NCBI RefSeq assembly: GCF_005771405.1
Contig: NZ_VAUA01000001.1
Location: 124,001-188,000 of the forward strand
DNA from: Parasedimentitalea maritima
GTDB taxonomy: Bacteria; Pseudomonadota; Alphaproteobacteria; Rhodobacterales; Rhodobacteraceae
Reading direction: 5' to 3'
DNA length: 64,000 bases
Shown piece after piece: positions 34,910 through 43,429 of the stretch (positions within the stretch are counted from its first letter, which is position 1; each line of letters starts with the position of its first letter). The position numbers were made by a program, and so were the translations under genes. The notes below the pieces were generated by a model. The model searched no databases. It was not told where the DNA came from and was given only the letters and a program-made list of their open reading frames with translations.

Positions 34910-35293
34910 TCAAACCGATAGGTCTTGCTGATCCCAAACTGCAGTTAAGGAGCGTTCACCTACGCGCAGCAGTCGAAACAACGTCGCTGCTGTTGCGGCG
35001 TGATCTTCGTCATCAATCACGCAGGTTACATCGCGTGCAATACCAGCCATGGCACTCATGCCAATCTGGTCAGCAATAGCGATCAATGACCGTGCGCTCT
35101 TGCGCAAATTCGGCATATCGTTTTGCCGCCAGAGCCGCTCGCAATGTGACAATCGTACCGCAAGCTCTTCAATCGCGCGACAGATCACATCTTCGGCGCC
35201 GACCTCGCCCAGTTGGGCATAGAGCTCGCTGAGTTTTCCCGGATCAAGCCGGACCGTTTCGTTGTGTATAACGTTAAGAATATTAGCCACCAC
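34910..35293 (-). CDS. Hpt-like helical protein without the phospho-acceptor His
   Basis: 127 residues starting at GTG (35291-35293) after AGGGTGAT. The sequence is helical throughout. The stretch LRKSARSLIAIADQIGM resembles the HxLKGxAxxxG core of histidine phosphotransfer domains, but the His position is Asn or Leu. If related, it cannot accept phosphate in the usual way and would be a binding partner. No kinase or response regulator is adjacent. Low-to-moderate certainty for the family; the gene itself is likely real. Confidence 0.6.
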   Translation of the reverse strand: MVANILNVIHNETVRLDPGKLSELYAQLGEVGAEDVICRAIEELAVRLSHCERLWRQNDMPNLRKSARSLIAIADQIGMSAMAGIARDVTCVIDDEDHAATAATLFRLLRVGERSLTAVWDQQDLSV

Positions 35294-35444
35294 ATATCAC
35301 CCTAAATTTCAGTGCCCCCACGGCACGGGACCAACATTGGCTGTTAGTGGTTTTCAAAAGGTTTCTTCGGGATGATCATATCTCTCGAATTTGCTATCAA
35401 TGCATTGTATCAGCCCAGCGAACTGTCAACACAGGGATCGACAA

Positions 35445-36095
35445 ATGGAATTTGCCAAGCCTCTGCCTAATTATCTGGTGACCCGTTATCACGGATGGAA
35501 AGCCACTTCTTATCAGGAAAATAAGGGGTGGTATCGACGTTTGGCCACCGAAGGACAACGCCCACGTGCGATGGTTATCTCCTGTTGTGACAGCCGGGTT
35601 CATGTAACTTCGATCTTCGGCGCCGACCAAGGCGAGTTCTTTATACATAGAAATATCGCTAATTTGGTTCCACCTTATCAGCCCGATGGCGACCACCATG
35701 GCACCAGTGCAACAGTCGAATACGCTGTTACAGCGTTACAGGTCTCGCATCTGATCGTTTTAGGGCACTCGCAATGTGGTGGCGTTCAGGGCTGCATCGA
35801 TATGTGCAAAGGTCATGCACCGCAGTTGGAAGAAAAAACCAGCTTCGTTGGTCGCTGGATGGATATTCTGAAGCCAAAGTACCAACTGGTGCAAGATATC
35901 GAAGATGAAGAACAGCAAGCGCGTCAGCTGGAGCGACAGTCTGTTGTTGCCTCTCTGGAAAACCTGATGACCTTTCCTTTTGTTGACGAAAAGGTACGGG
36001 ATGGTTCGCTGAGCCTGCATGGGTTGTGGACTGATATCGGTGAAGGTGGATTGGAATGTTATGATCCAAAGCTGGAGCTTTTTACTAAGGTGTGA
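35445..36095 (+). CDS. Beta-class carbonic anhydrase
   Basis: 216 residues from ATG 35445 (MEFAKPLPNYLV). Zinc ligands are Cys47 (CCDSR), His108 and Cys111 (GHSQCGG), with the Asp49/Arg51 dyad. The ADQGEFFIHRNIANLV stretch is the normal family core. It interconverts CO2 and bicarbonate in the cytoplasm, supporting carboxylation such as by acetyl-CoA carboxylase. Its stop codon overlaps the convergent DUF3095 gene by 11 bp. Confidence 0.95.
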   Translation: MEFAKPLPNYLVTRYHGWKATSYQENKGWYRRLATEGQRPRAMVISCCDSRVHVTSIFGADQGEFFIHRNIANLVPPYQPDGDHHGTSATVEYAVTALQVSHLIVLGHSQCGGVQGCIDMCKGHAPQLEEKTSFVGRWMDILKPKYQLVQDIEDEEQQARQLERQSVVASLENLMTFPFVDEKVRDGSLSLHGLWTDIGEGGLECYDPKLELFTKV

Positions 36096-37239
36096 TCGCT
36101 TCCTCAGCTTTTATGCGTGCGGCGGCGCTGGTATAACCACCCGCCGCGCCATCGACAAAGTGAACATGGTCATCGCGTAAAGCAGATGGAACAATGCAGG
36201 TGACCATGGCCTCGTCCTGTTCATGTAGCCCGTAACGGATGTGGCCAGCTGTTTTTGCGCTTTGCAGCAGTTCGGTCAGCTGATTGCGGGTGTCGGTGTC
36301 ACAGTCCAGTGTCATCTTTAGTCCATCGTCGAACTTTTGAAAGTCGGCATTGGCGCTTAGGGTTCTACGGTAGTGATTGGGATCAAATCCGCCAAAGGTC
36401 CGACCACTCCAAAACATCAATCCAGCCACTGCCGTGTTTAACAGTAAGCGAAGTTTACGCAGTACCAATGGCACGCTGCCGCGTGAAACCTGGGCTTCAA
36501 GTGTCAAACCCGGTGGCGGGTAGCCCAGTGGCGGGCCGTTCTGTGGCACTGGGTGGCCGTTGCGCTCCAACTTTGCTGCAAGCACCAAGATTTTGCTGAT
36601 AACATCTGTGTAGGCACGGCTTTCGCCGCCCTTGGCCGGTAGTAAGACCAAAGAAACAATGGTGCCGTTTCTCGCTTTGATGTTGCTCCAGCGGCAGGAC
36701 AACCCTGTCAGATCTGGTGGAATGACGTGTTCAGCCGGGGACACAGAAAAGCCGCCCAGCTTCATTTGTTTGTCGACCCAGGCCAGACCTCCGCCGCTAA
36801 ACATTGCGTAATCCACGCCAGCAGAGACGGCGTGGCGGGCTACTCTTACGTCCAGATCCTCGGCACGGACCCACTGCAACGGCAACAAGGCAGCGCGCAA
36901 CTCGACGTCAAATTCGATAGCAACCCAGCTGCGCAGGTTGGCTAGAACCGTTTGGCAGGACTCCTTTTCGGAGGGGGGGATGGCAAAGGACGCGCCGTCG
37001 CCTCCAAATACATAGGGGAAGGCACGTCCCTGCATCGCATTGGTTAGCGCCGAAATCACCGAGGCACCGATCATGTTGACGGTCTTGTAGCGACCCGCTG
37101 CAATCAGTCCGGTTGAGTCGACAATGTCGCAGCACCCAATAAACCAATCATCGGGCAATGGGGTGAAATTTTCAGCTCGGGCAAGGTCCGAAAAGTTAGT
37201 TGTGCGTGGTAAGCTGTCATAGAAGTTGAGTTTTACCAT
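36085..37239 (-). CDS. DUF3095 family protein (nucleotide-cyclase-like)
   Basis: 384 residues from ATG 37237-37239 (MVKLNFYDSLPR); a longer frame upstream is rejected. The core contains DIVDST (near residue 35) and FGGDGASFAIP (near 75), which parallel the metal-binding motifs of class III nucleotide cyclases and GGDEF-like domains. The C-terminal part has a second region with FGGFDPNHY. No signal peptide or membrane segment is clear. A catalytic role is only suggested by these motifs. Its 3' end overlaps the carbonic anhydrase gene tail to tail. Confidence 0.88.
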   Translation of the reverse strand: MVKLNFYDSLPRTTNFSDLARAENFTPLPDDWFIGCCDIVDSTGLIAAGRYKTVNMIGASVISALTNAMQGRAFPYVFGGDGASFAIPPSEKESCQTVLANLRSWVAIEFDVELRAALLPLQWVRAEDLDVRVARHAVSAGVDYAMFSGGGLAWVDKQMKLGGFSVSPAEHVIPPDLTGLSCRWSNIKARNGTIVSLVLLPAKGGESRAYTDVISKILVLAAKLERNGHPVPQNGPPLGYPPPGLTLEAQVSRGSVPLVLRKLRLLLNTAVAGLMFWSGRTFGGFDPNHYRRTLSANADFQKFDDGLKMTLDCDTDTRNQLTELLQSAKTAGHIRYGLHEQDEAMVTCIVPSALRDDHVHFVDGAAGGYTSAAARIKAEEAITP

Positions 37240-37463
37240 TGCTGACCCATGCGACCTGATACCGTACCAGACTAGCTGAAAACACTGGCTGGTCCATAAC
37301 TTGCTGACAGGAGCCGATCGGGAACTGCGCAATTATTAGGCATAAATGCACATATCTGCACCATAGCGGTACCCTGCGACGGTTCTGACCTTTCCGGCGG
37401 GGCCGTTTCCAGATATGAGACCGCAGCCGGTCATAGGATCGGCATTATTTTTGGAGAGACACT

Positions 37464-38486
37464 ATGGGTTATCGCGTCGCCGTCGTCGGCGCCACGGGCA
37501 ACGTGGGCCGTGAAATGCTAAATATCCTGGCTGAACGCCAGTTTCCAGTTGATGAACTTGCCGTATTGGCAAGCCGCCGATCATTGGGAACTGAAGTCAG
37601 CTTTGGTGAGCGAACTTTGAAAACCCTGGATCTGGATACGTTTGATTTCACGGGCTGGGATATTGCATTGTTTGCTGTTGGCTCGGATGCGACCAAGATC
37701 TATGCTCCTAAGGCTGCAAAAGTCGGCTGTGTGGTGATCGATAACTCGTCACTATACCGTTATGATCCGGACATTCCGTTGATCGTGCCCGAGGTGAACC
37801 CCGAGGCCGTGCACGACTATGCCAAGAAAAACATCATCGCTAACCCCAACTGTTCGACTGCCCAGATGGTTGTAGCGCTGAAGCCATTGCATGACCGTGC
37901 CAAGGTTAAGCGGGTGGTGGTTTCAACTTATCAGTCGGTATCCGGTTCCGGAGCCAAAGGCATAGATGAGTTGTGGGATCAAACCAAAGCGATCTACAAT
38001 CCAACCGACGATAAGCCACCTAAGACATTCACCAAGCAAATCGCGTTCAACGTGATTCCGCATATTGATGTGTTCCTGGATGATGGCTCCACCAAAGAAG
38101 AGTGGAAGATGGTCGCCGAGACGAAGAAAATCGTCGACAAAAGCATCAAGGTCACTGCGACCTGTGTGCGTGTTCCGGTCTTTGTGGGCCATGCGGAATC
38201 GATCAATATCGAGTTCGAAGATTTCCTGGACGAAGACGAAGCCCGCGACATCCTGCGTGAGTCGCCCGGCATCATGGTGATCGATAAACGTGAAGACGGT
38301 GGCTATGTAACACCAGTGGAATGTGTCGGCGATTTTGCGACCTTTATCAGCCGGATTCGTCAGGACAGCACAATCGATAACGGTTTGAATCTATGGTGTG
38401 TTTCCGACAATTTGCGCAAAGGCGCTGCGTTGAATGCGGTACAGATTGCTGAATTGCTAGGGCGCGAAATTCTGAAAAAGGGCTAA
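37464..38486 (+). CDS. asd: Aspartate-semialdehyde dehydrogenase
   Basis: 340 residues. It reduces beta-aspartyl phosphate in the lysine, threonine and methionine pathways. The NADP fold begins VAVVGATGNVGREM; catalytic Cys130 is in NPNCSTAQ, and the substrate His region follows with VRVPVFVGHAE. A terminator with T-run lies just after the stop. The gene has its own promoter region of about 220 bp. Confidence 0.97.
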   Translation: MGYRVAVVGATGNVGREMLNILAERQFPVDELAVLASRRSLGTEVSFGERTLKTLDLDTFDFTGWDIALFAVGSDATKIYAPKAAKVGCVVIDNSSLYRYDPDIPLIVPEVNPEAVHDYAKKNIIANPNCSTAQMVVALKPLHDRAKVKRVVVSTYQSVSGSGAKGIDELWDQTKAIYNPTDDKPPKTFTKQIAFNVIPHIDVFLDDGSTKEEWKMVAETKKIVDKSIKVTATCVRVPVFVGHAESINIEFEDFLDEDEARDILRESPGIMVIDKREDGGYVTPVECVGDFATFISRIRQDSTIDNGLNLWCVSDNLRKGAALNAVQIAELLGREILKKG

Positions 38487-38507
38487 GCCGTACTAACCTT
38501 TAGGATA

Positions 38508-38542
38508 GGGGGTATCTCGAAAGAGGTGCCCCCTTTTCTTTT
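38508..38542 (+). terminator. Intrinsic terminator after asd
   Basis: GGGGGTATCTC-GAAA-GAGGTGCCCCC followed by TTTTCTTTT. It has a stable GC-rich base and a GNRA-type loop. Confidence 0.9.
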
Positions 38543-38639
38543 GCACCAATAGACAGCCTGTGGATAAAATGCGTAATCTAAATACACAATATCAACAGGC
38601 AGACGGGCAAATAGAAACACAAATACGGAGGCCGGGACA

Positions 38640-38972
38640 GTGTTCGCCAGACACAGCATAGAGCAGGAAAAGCAAGACGTAGCATTCAGGCAATCCGCAT
38701 GGGCCAGCGCTCGGGAGACCAACCGCTGGGACACAGAAATGGCAGTTTCTTTGCGGACCTACGTTTATGACGAGTTTTCAAAAGCACGCAGCTGGCTAGA
38801 TCTGCGTCGACGCCTTATCAGCAAAGGCTTCTACCTCAAGCAAGGCAAAGATAGCGTCCGCCTAAGAGACGCCTACAGCAACGTAGATATCTGTTCTTGC
38901 CGCTTCCTTGGGTTTCCTTCGGCCCAACTTACGACCAGGTTTGCAGAAATGCGGGCAGCATCAGCAGGCTAA
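38640..38972 (+). CDS. Hypothetical small protein
   Basis: 110 residues starting at GTG 38640. The N-terminal 40 residues are charged and helical. The C-terminal part (WLDLRRRLISKGFYLKQGK, then SVRLRDAYSNVDICSC) is a short domain of a type seen in small Roseobacter proteins and resembling a module found with relaxases. That link is weak. Genes on both sides are housekeeping, and no mobilisation gene is near. Function unknown. Confidence 0.55.
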   Translation: MFARHSIEQEKQDVAFRQSAWASARETNRWDTEMAVSLRTYVYDEFSKARSWLDLRRRLISKGFYLKQGKDSVRLRDAYSNVDICSCRFLGFPSAQLTTRFAEMRAASAG

Positions 38973-39314
38973 CTAACTTCCTAAGTCGAACACGCAAAAA
39001 TGCGGTAGGCAATAGGAAATGGGACAGACCAATTCTTGAACGAGCCGATCAAAAAAGCAGGCTAATAAAAACAATGAGCAGGTAGGCTAAGTTCAAGCTA
39101 TCAAGCCCAAGGAAGCTTTCGGGTTGCTTCCTTGGGCTTAAACTTGTGCGGTTATAGGTTTTTGTTTCAAACCAGTTCTTTTGTGGCCAATGACCGCTCG
39201 AGCAATTGGACCGCCACGTAAGTCCTCAATTGCCTCAGGCGCACGCCTCTCCGGTTCTTGCCATTTACCGATCTATTCAGCAGATTAGACCCAATGTCAT
39301 TTGAGGTCATATTT
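38973..39314. other. 342-bp gap with a strong hairpin
   Basis: Between the 38640 gene and the DUF4139 gene. It contains one terminator-like hairpin and a run of short frames without codon bias or ribosome sites. I see no further gene. The last 60 bp probably hold the DUF4139 promoter. Confidence 0.5.
39103..39139. terminator. Strong 14-bp hairpin
   Basis: AAGCCCAAGGAAGC pairs perfectly with its complement across a 9-nt loop. It is flanked on the left by GTTCAAG and on the right by AAACTTG, extending the symmetry. It probably terminates the 38640 gene transcript and insulates the next gene. Confidence 0.7.
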
Positions 39315-40943
39315 ATGCGTTTTTGCTTTTCACTGCTCGCCCTACTGTCTGCTTCCGCAGCCTGGGCCGATACCATCCCCGTTTCCTGCAAGGTGACCGA
39401 GGTTACCATGTACCCAGACAGCGCAGCCATTACGCGGACCGCTGAATTCCAGATCCCGGCGGGCAAACACCGGTTGGTGCTGCAGGGGGTGCCGGATACC
39501 GTCTTGTTAGAAACGTTGCGATTCGATCTGACCGGAGCGCGCCAGATCGGCACTGTGTTTCGCGATGAATACGCGCCACCGCGCGAATTCAATGATCCCA
39601 GAATCGAAGAGGCGGAGGCGCGTATTGACGAAATCGAACAGCGCATTCAGGCGGTCAAGGATGATGCCAGGCGGGCAGGCCTAAAAGGTGCGGCCGCCGA
39701 GGTCTCGATCGGGTTCCTGCAACAATTGGGTGAGAACGAAGGCTTGGCCGATGCCACCCCCGACACCCTGCGTGACATTGCCCGGATGATTTCTCAAGAA
39801 GCCGAGACCGCAGGGCAAACTGCATTGGACGCCGAGATCGAAGCACGCCGAATCGAGCGCCAGTTGCAAGAGTTAGAGGATGAATTGGAGACAGGTGAAC
39901 AGGCGCTTGAAGCAATCGACCTAGAGAGCGAAGAGCGCCTTTATATCGCGGTCGAGGTGGAGGCCGATGAAGCGGGGAACGGGCAAATCATTCTAAACTA
40001 CCTTGACGAGGATGGTAGCTCTTGGTCGCCGGTCTATGATTTCAAATTGGCAACAGGTGACAGCCCGACCCTGACGATTGAACGTGGTGTATTTCTGCAG
40101 CAAGAAACGGGCGAGAATTGGGAAAATGTTACCCTGCATCTGTCAACATTAAAACCGATTGGGCGCGTGGAGCCTCTACCGCTATATACGTCTCACCGAC
40201 AAATTGCGGAGCCCGAGCCAGTTGACCCGTTATTTGATGAGTCCAGGGCAGGCGGTTATGGCGAGCCGGTCGTCGAACCACCAGTAATAATGGGAGCTGC
40301 AGGAATGTGGGGTGTCCGGTCGGACGGTCCGGGCGTGACGTATTCTTTTGCCAAACCTATGTCTATTGCCTCTGGGGCGGATTTACTGCGCCTTGAGTTG
40401 GATGTCTTGACTGAACCAGTCAAGCTTATGGCTCGCGCTGTGCCCATGCGAAATAGTACAGCTTTTCGAATCGCGAGTTTTACCAACACATCCGGGGAAG
40501 AGCTGCTGCAGTCGACTTTTGCTGCGCGTTATGTAGACGGAGAGTTGGTCGGAGCAGAGACTTTCAAGGGTATTTCCGCAGGTGAAGAGGGTGAAATCGG
40601 CTTTGGCCCCATCGAAGGATTGCAAATTCGCCGGGATACGCTGGACCAAAGCGAAGGCGGTCGCGGTCTTATCTCGCGCAGCAACCAGCAGGTCCAACAG
40701 GTCGAGATTGAAATCGAAAACCTGACCGGAGAAACTTGGCCGCTGCAACTCCGGGATCGGGTGCCCTATTCCGAGCAGGAGGATCTGCAAATCACTTGGA
40801 CGGCCACGCCGCGCCCCAGTGTAGAAGATCTCGACAAACGCCGCGGTATTCTGGCCTGGGATCTGGAAATCTCTTCCGGAGAAAGCCGTAAGATTGAGCT
40901 AGAAACCAGCCTCAGTTGGCCCGAAGGCATGGAGTTACGGTAA
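39315..40943 (+). CDS. DUF4139 domain protein, exported
   Basis: 542 residues from ATG 39315. The signal peptide is MRFCFSLLALLSASAAWADT. A DUF4140 N-terminal region (about 22-110, VTEVTMYPDSAAITRTAEF) is followed by a coiled coil (about 95-220) and the DUF4139 beta-rich domain (about 230-540). The family includes proteins first named mucoidy inhibitor A; the role is unknown, with an extracellular or periplasmic location. The 5' end has a longer frame without signal peptide, rejected. Confidence 0.9.
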   Translation: MRFCFSLLALLSASAAWADTIPVSCKVTEVTMYPDSAAITRTAEFQIPAGKHRLVLQGVPDTVLLETLRFDLTGARQIGTVFRDEYAPPREFNDPRIEEAEARIDEIEQRIQAVKDDARRAGLKGAAAEVSIGFLQQLGENEGLADATPDTLRDIARMISQEAETAGQTALDAEIEARRIERQLQELEDELETGEQALEAIDLESEERLYIAVEVEADEAGNGQIILNYLDEDGSSWSPVYDFKLATGDSPTLTIERGVFLQQETGENWENVTLHLSTLKPIGRVEPLPLYTSHRQIAEPEPVDPLFDESRAGGYGEPVVEPPVIMGAAGMWGVRSDGPGVTYSFAKPMSIASGADLLRLELDVLTEPVKLMARAVPMRNSTAFRIASFTNTSGEELLQSTFAARYVDGELVGAETFKGISAGEEGEIGFGPIEGLQIRRDTLDQSEGGRGLISRSNQQVQQVEIEIENLTGETWPLQLRDRVPYSEQEDLQITWTATPRPSVEDLDKRRGILAWDLEISSGESRKIELETSLSWPEGMELR

Positions 40944-40956
40944 CTTACACCTAAGT

Positions 40957-40982
40957 CGCGCCCGGCAGATCCGCCGGGCGCG
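40957..40982. terminator. Bidirectional terminator between DUF4139 gene and hpaI
   Basis: CGCGCCCGGC-AGATCC-GCCGGGCGCG, a perfect 10-bp GC stem between two convergent genes. Confidence 0.75.
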
Positions 40983-40986
40983 GCTC

Positions 40987-41757
40987 TTACTTAGCTTTCC
41001 AGTGTTTTGCCAGTGCGCGGGCGGTTTGGGCCAGAATCAGCACATCAATTCCCACCGCCAGAAACTGCGCGCCCATATCCAGATAGCCCTGCGTGGCCTG
41101 TTCAGTGACACCCAGAATGCCGGGTGCCTTACCTGCTGCTTTGATTCGGGCCAGCGCATCTGCAATCACTGCCTGTACTTCAGGGGCGCCGGCGTTGCCT
41201 CCGTATCCCAGATCGGCGGCCAGATCTGCCGGGCCAATGAAGACACCATCCACACCATCGATCGCAAGAATATCGTCCAAGGCCGCAATGCCAGCCCGGT
41301 TTTCCACCTGCACCAATAGGCAGATCTGAGCGTCGGCAGTGGGAATATAATCGCTGACGGATGAATACTGCGTCGCCCGGGCCAACGCCGCCCCAACACC
41401 GCGCGTTCCGTGTGGGGGATAAGTGCAGGCGCGCACCAGTTCGGTGGCTTGTTCGGCGCTTTCTACCATAGGCACAAGAATGGTCTGGGCACCGATATCC
41501 AGTGCTTGTTTGACCATCCAGGTTTCACCCACGGGCAGGCGGATAACCGGGTGGCTGTCGCTTGCCTGTAGTGCAATCAATTGGTCGCGCAGGGATCGGA
41601 TATCGTTGGGTGCGTGTTCCCCGTCGATCACCAGCCAGTCAAACCCAGCGGTGCCCATGATTTCAGCGGCGTACCCGTCTGCCAGACCGACCCAGCAGCC
41701 AATCTGGCGTTCTCCGTCTGCAAGAGCCTGCTTGAACGAATTGTGTGGTGTAGCCAT
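40987..41757 (-). CDS. hpaI: 4-hydroxy-2-oxoheptanedioate aldolase
   Basis: 256 residues of the HpcH/HpaI class II aldolase family. It has the DWLVIDGEHAPND active-site segment, LVQVENRAGIAALDDI, and DGVFIGPADLAADLGY with the metal Glu/Asp. It splits 4-hydroxy-2-oxoheptanedioate into pyruvate and succinate semialdehyde, the last step of homoprotocatechuate meta-cleavage. It is the last gene of the operon, 11 bp after hpaH. Confidence 0.94.
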   Translation of the reverse strand: MATPHNSFKQALADGERQIGCWVGLADGYAAEIMGTAGFDWLVIDGEHAPNDIRSLRDQLIALQASDSHPVIRLPVGETWMVKQALDIGAQTILVPMVESAEQATELVRACTYPPHGTRGVGAALARATQYSSVSDYIPTADAQICLLVQVENRAGIAALDDILAIDGVDGVFIGPADLAADLGYGGNAGAPEVQAVIADALARIKAAGKAPGILGVTEQATQGYLDMGAQFLAVGIDVLILAQTARALAKHWKAK

Positions 41758-41768
41758 GGGGGTACCTC

Positions 41769-42569
41769 TTAGGCAAAAGAAATGTCTACCGACCCAAATG
41801 GGCCAAAATCAGCGGTTATTTTGCTGCCCGATGGGCATTCAATGGGTCGGATGAATGACCCCGACAGAACGATATCTCCGGCTTCGATCTGTTGTCCATA
41901 GCTGGCCATACGTTGCGCCAACCATAGAACAGAGGTGACCGGATCATTGAGGACGCCAGCGCCAAGGCCGGTTTCCTCTACGGTGTCATTCCGGCTTACA
42001 ATGGCGCCAGTCCAACGCAGGTCGTGGGTATCAATGCTATGGCGCTCAGCCCCCAGAACGATGCCGGCATTGGCTGCGTTGTCGCTGATGGTATCTGTGA
42101 TGATCCGGGCCTGTCCGGTGGCAGCGTCCGCCCGCTGGATGCGGGTATCTAGGATCTCCAGCGATGGCGCCACATAGTCGGTTGCCATCAAAACATCCGC
42201 GCGCGTGCAGTCTTCTCCAGCCAGCGGAGCTTTCATGACAAAGGCGATTTCGGCCTCGATCCGCGGTTGGATGAACCTCCCCGCAGGCACGGTTGCGCCG
42301 CTTTCAAACAGCATATCATCCAGCAACACACCGCTGTCTGGGGTGTCAATTTTCAGCGCATCCTGCATGGCACGACTGGTCAGGCCGATCTTCCAGCCAA
42401 TTTTCTGTCGTCCCGAGGCCAATTTGAGGGACACCAGTGCTTTTTGTACAGCATAGGCGTCGTCCAGTGTCATGCCGGGATATTGCAGAGACAACAATCC
42501 ACATTGCTGACCTGTCTCTTCCGCCCGAAACAGAGATTCGGCAGCTTCAGTATGTTGGTCGGGGGTCAT
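41769..42569 (-). CDS. hpaH: 2-oxohepta-3-ene-1,7-dioate hydratase
   Basis: 266 residues of the MhpD/HpaH hydratase family in the FAH fold. It has IGWKIGLTSRAMQ, then the acidic metal region PRIEAEIAFVMK and a C-terminal ADFGPFGSVDI. It adds water to the oxo-ene-dioate before the aldolase step. It overlaps hpaG by ATGA and is followed by hpaI. Confidence 0.94.
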   Translation of the reverse strand: MTPDQHTEAAESLFRAEETGQQCGLLSLQYPGMTLDDAYAVQKALVSLKLASGRQKIGWKIGLTSRAMQDALKIDTPDSGVLLDDMLFESGATVPAGRFIQPRIEAEIAFVMKAPLAGEDCTRADVLMATDYVAPSLEILDTRIQRADAATGQARIITDTISDNAANAGIVLGAERHSIDTHDLRWTGAIVSRNDTVEETGLGAGVLNDPVTSVLWLAQRMASYGQQIEAGDIVLSGSFIRPIECPSGSKITADFGPFGSVDISFA

Positions 42570-43429
42570 GCCTCGTCCTCAACTGTGTTGCGCAGGGTAC
42601 CGATCCCTTCGACTTCGACCTCTACGATGTCGCCGGGTACCAGGTATTTCGGCGGGTCAAACCGCGCGCCTGCGCCGGTGGGGGTGCCGGTGATGATAAT
42701 GTCGCCGGGTTCCAACGTGGTGAAGGTCGAGATATAGGCAATCTCTTCGCGGATTGGGAACATCATACGGTGCAGGGTATCGTCTTGGCGGATTTCACCA
42801 TTTACGCGCGTGATAATCCTGGCGCTGTCCAACTGTGCAGCGTGGGTAAAGGGCACGAGCCAAGGGCCAATGGAGCCAGAGTTGTCCCAATTCTTACCCT
42901 GGGTCACATTGAACTTGGCATGGCGGACCCAGTCGCGAATGGTCCCTTCGTTGCACAGGGACAGGGCCGCAATGTGATCATAGGCGTCTTCGGCTTTGAT
43001 GCGGCGTCCACCCTTGCCAATGACCACCACCACTTCACCTTCGTAGTCCAGCGTGTGGTTTTCAGGCGGGCGGATCAATGGCGTTTCAGCGCCGGTAAAG
43101 GAGGACGGAAATCGCGGGAACAGTGACATGTGTTTTGGCTGATTGGAGCCGTCTTTGTATTCGGCGTTGCGGTCCGGAAAATTCACCCCCACGCAGAGGA
43201 TGCGCTGCGGGTTGGGGACCGGGATTTGATAGGTGAAGCTACCGTTGGGGTGGGTCACTTCCTGACCTTTGGCGGCAACTGCCAGTTGGTGCAAGCCGTC
43301 GGCTGCGATGACCTCGCGCAGCGTTGGCCAATCTGGAAACTGTGGTGACAGGGCAATCATGCCTGCATCGGTGGCGGCCCCATAAAATGTTTCACCGTCT
43401 GCTGTGTAAGTGGCAAAGCGCATAGTCAC
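42566..43429 (-). CDS. hpaG: FAH-family isomerase/decarboxylase (HpaG-like)
   Basis: 287 residues of a single fumarylacetoacetate-hydrolase-type domain. The metal-binding Glu residues are in LDYEGEVVVVIG and the later GTPTGAG loop is present. In the pathway this position is filled by 5-oxopent-3-ene-1,2,5-tricarboxylate decarboxylase/isomerase. The classical E. coli HpaG is a fused duplicate of about 430 residues. Here there is one copy, so either it forms homodimers doing both reactions or hpaF covers isomerisation. It overlaps the decarboxylase gene (ATGA) and hpaH (ATGA). Confidence 0.85.
   Translation of the reverse strand: MTMRFATYTADGETFYGAATDAGMIALSPQFPDWPTLREVIAADGLHQLAVAAKGQEVTHPNGSFTYQIPVPNPQRILCVGVNFPDRNAEYKDGSNQPKHMSLFPRFPSSFTGAETPLIRPPENHTLDYEGEVVVVIGKGGRRIKAEDAYDHIAALSLCNEGTIRDWVRHAKFNVTQGKNWDNSGSIGPWLVPFTHAAQLDSARIITRVNGEIRQDDTLHRMMFPIREEIAYISTFTTLEPGDIIITGTPTGAGARFDPPKYLVPGDIVEVEVEGIGTLRNTVEDEA

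Noticed and set aside
42437-43126. 229-codon plus-strand frame
   Set aside because: Antisense to hpaH and hpaG, whose families are clear.
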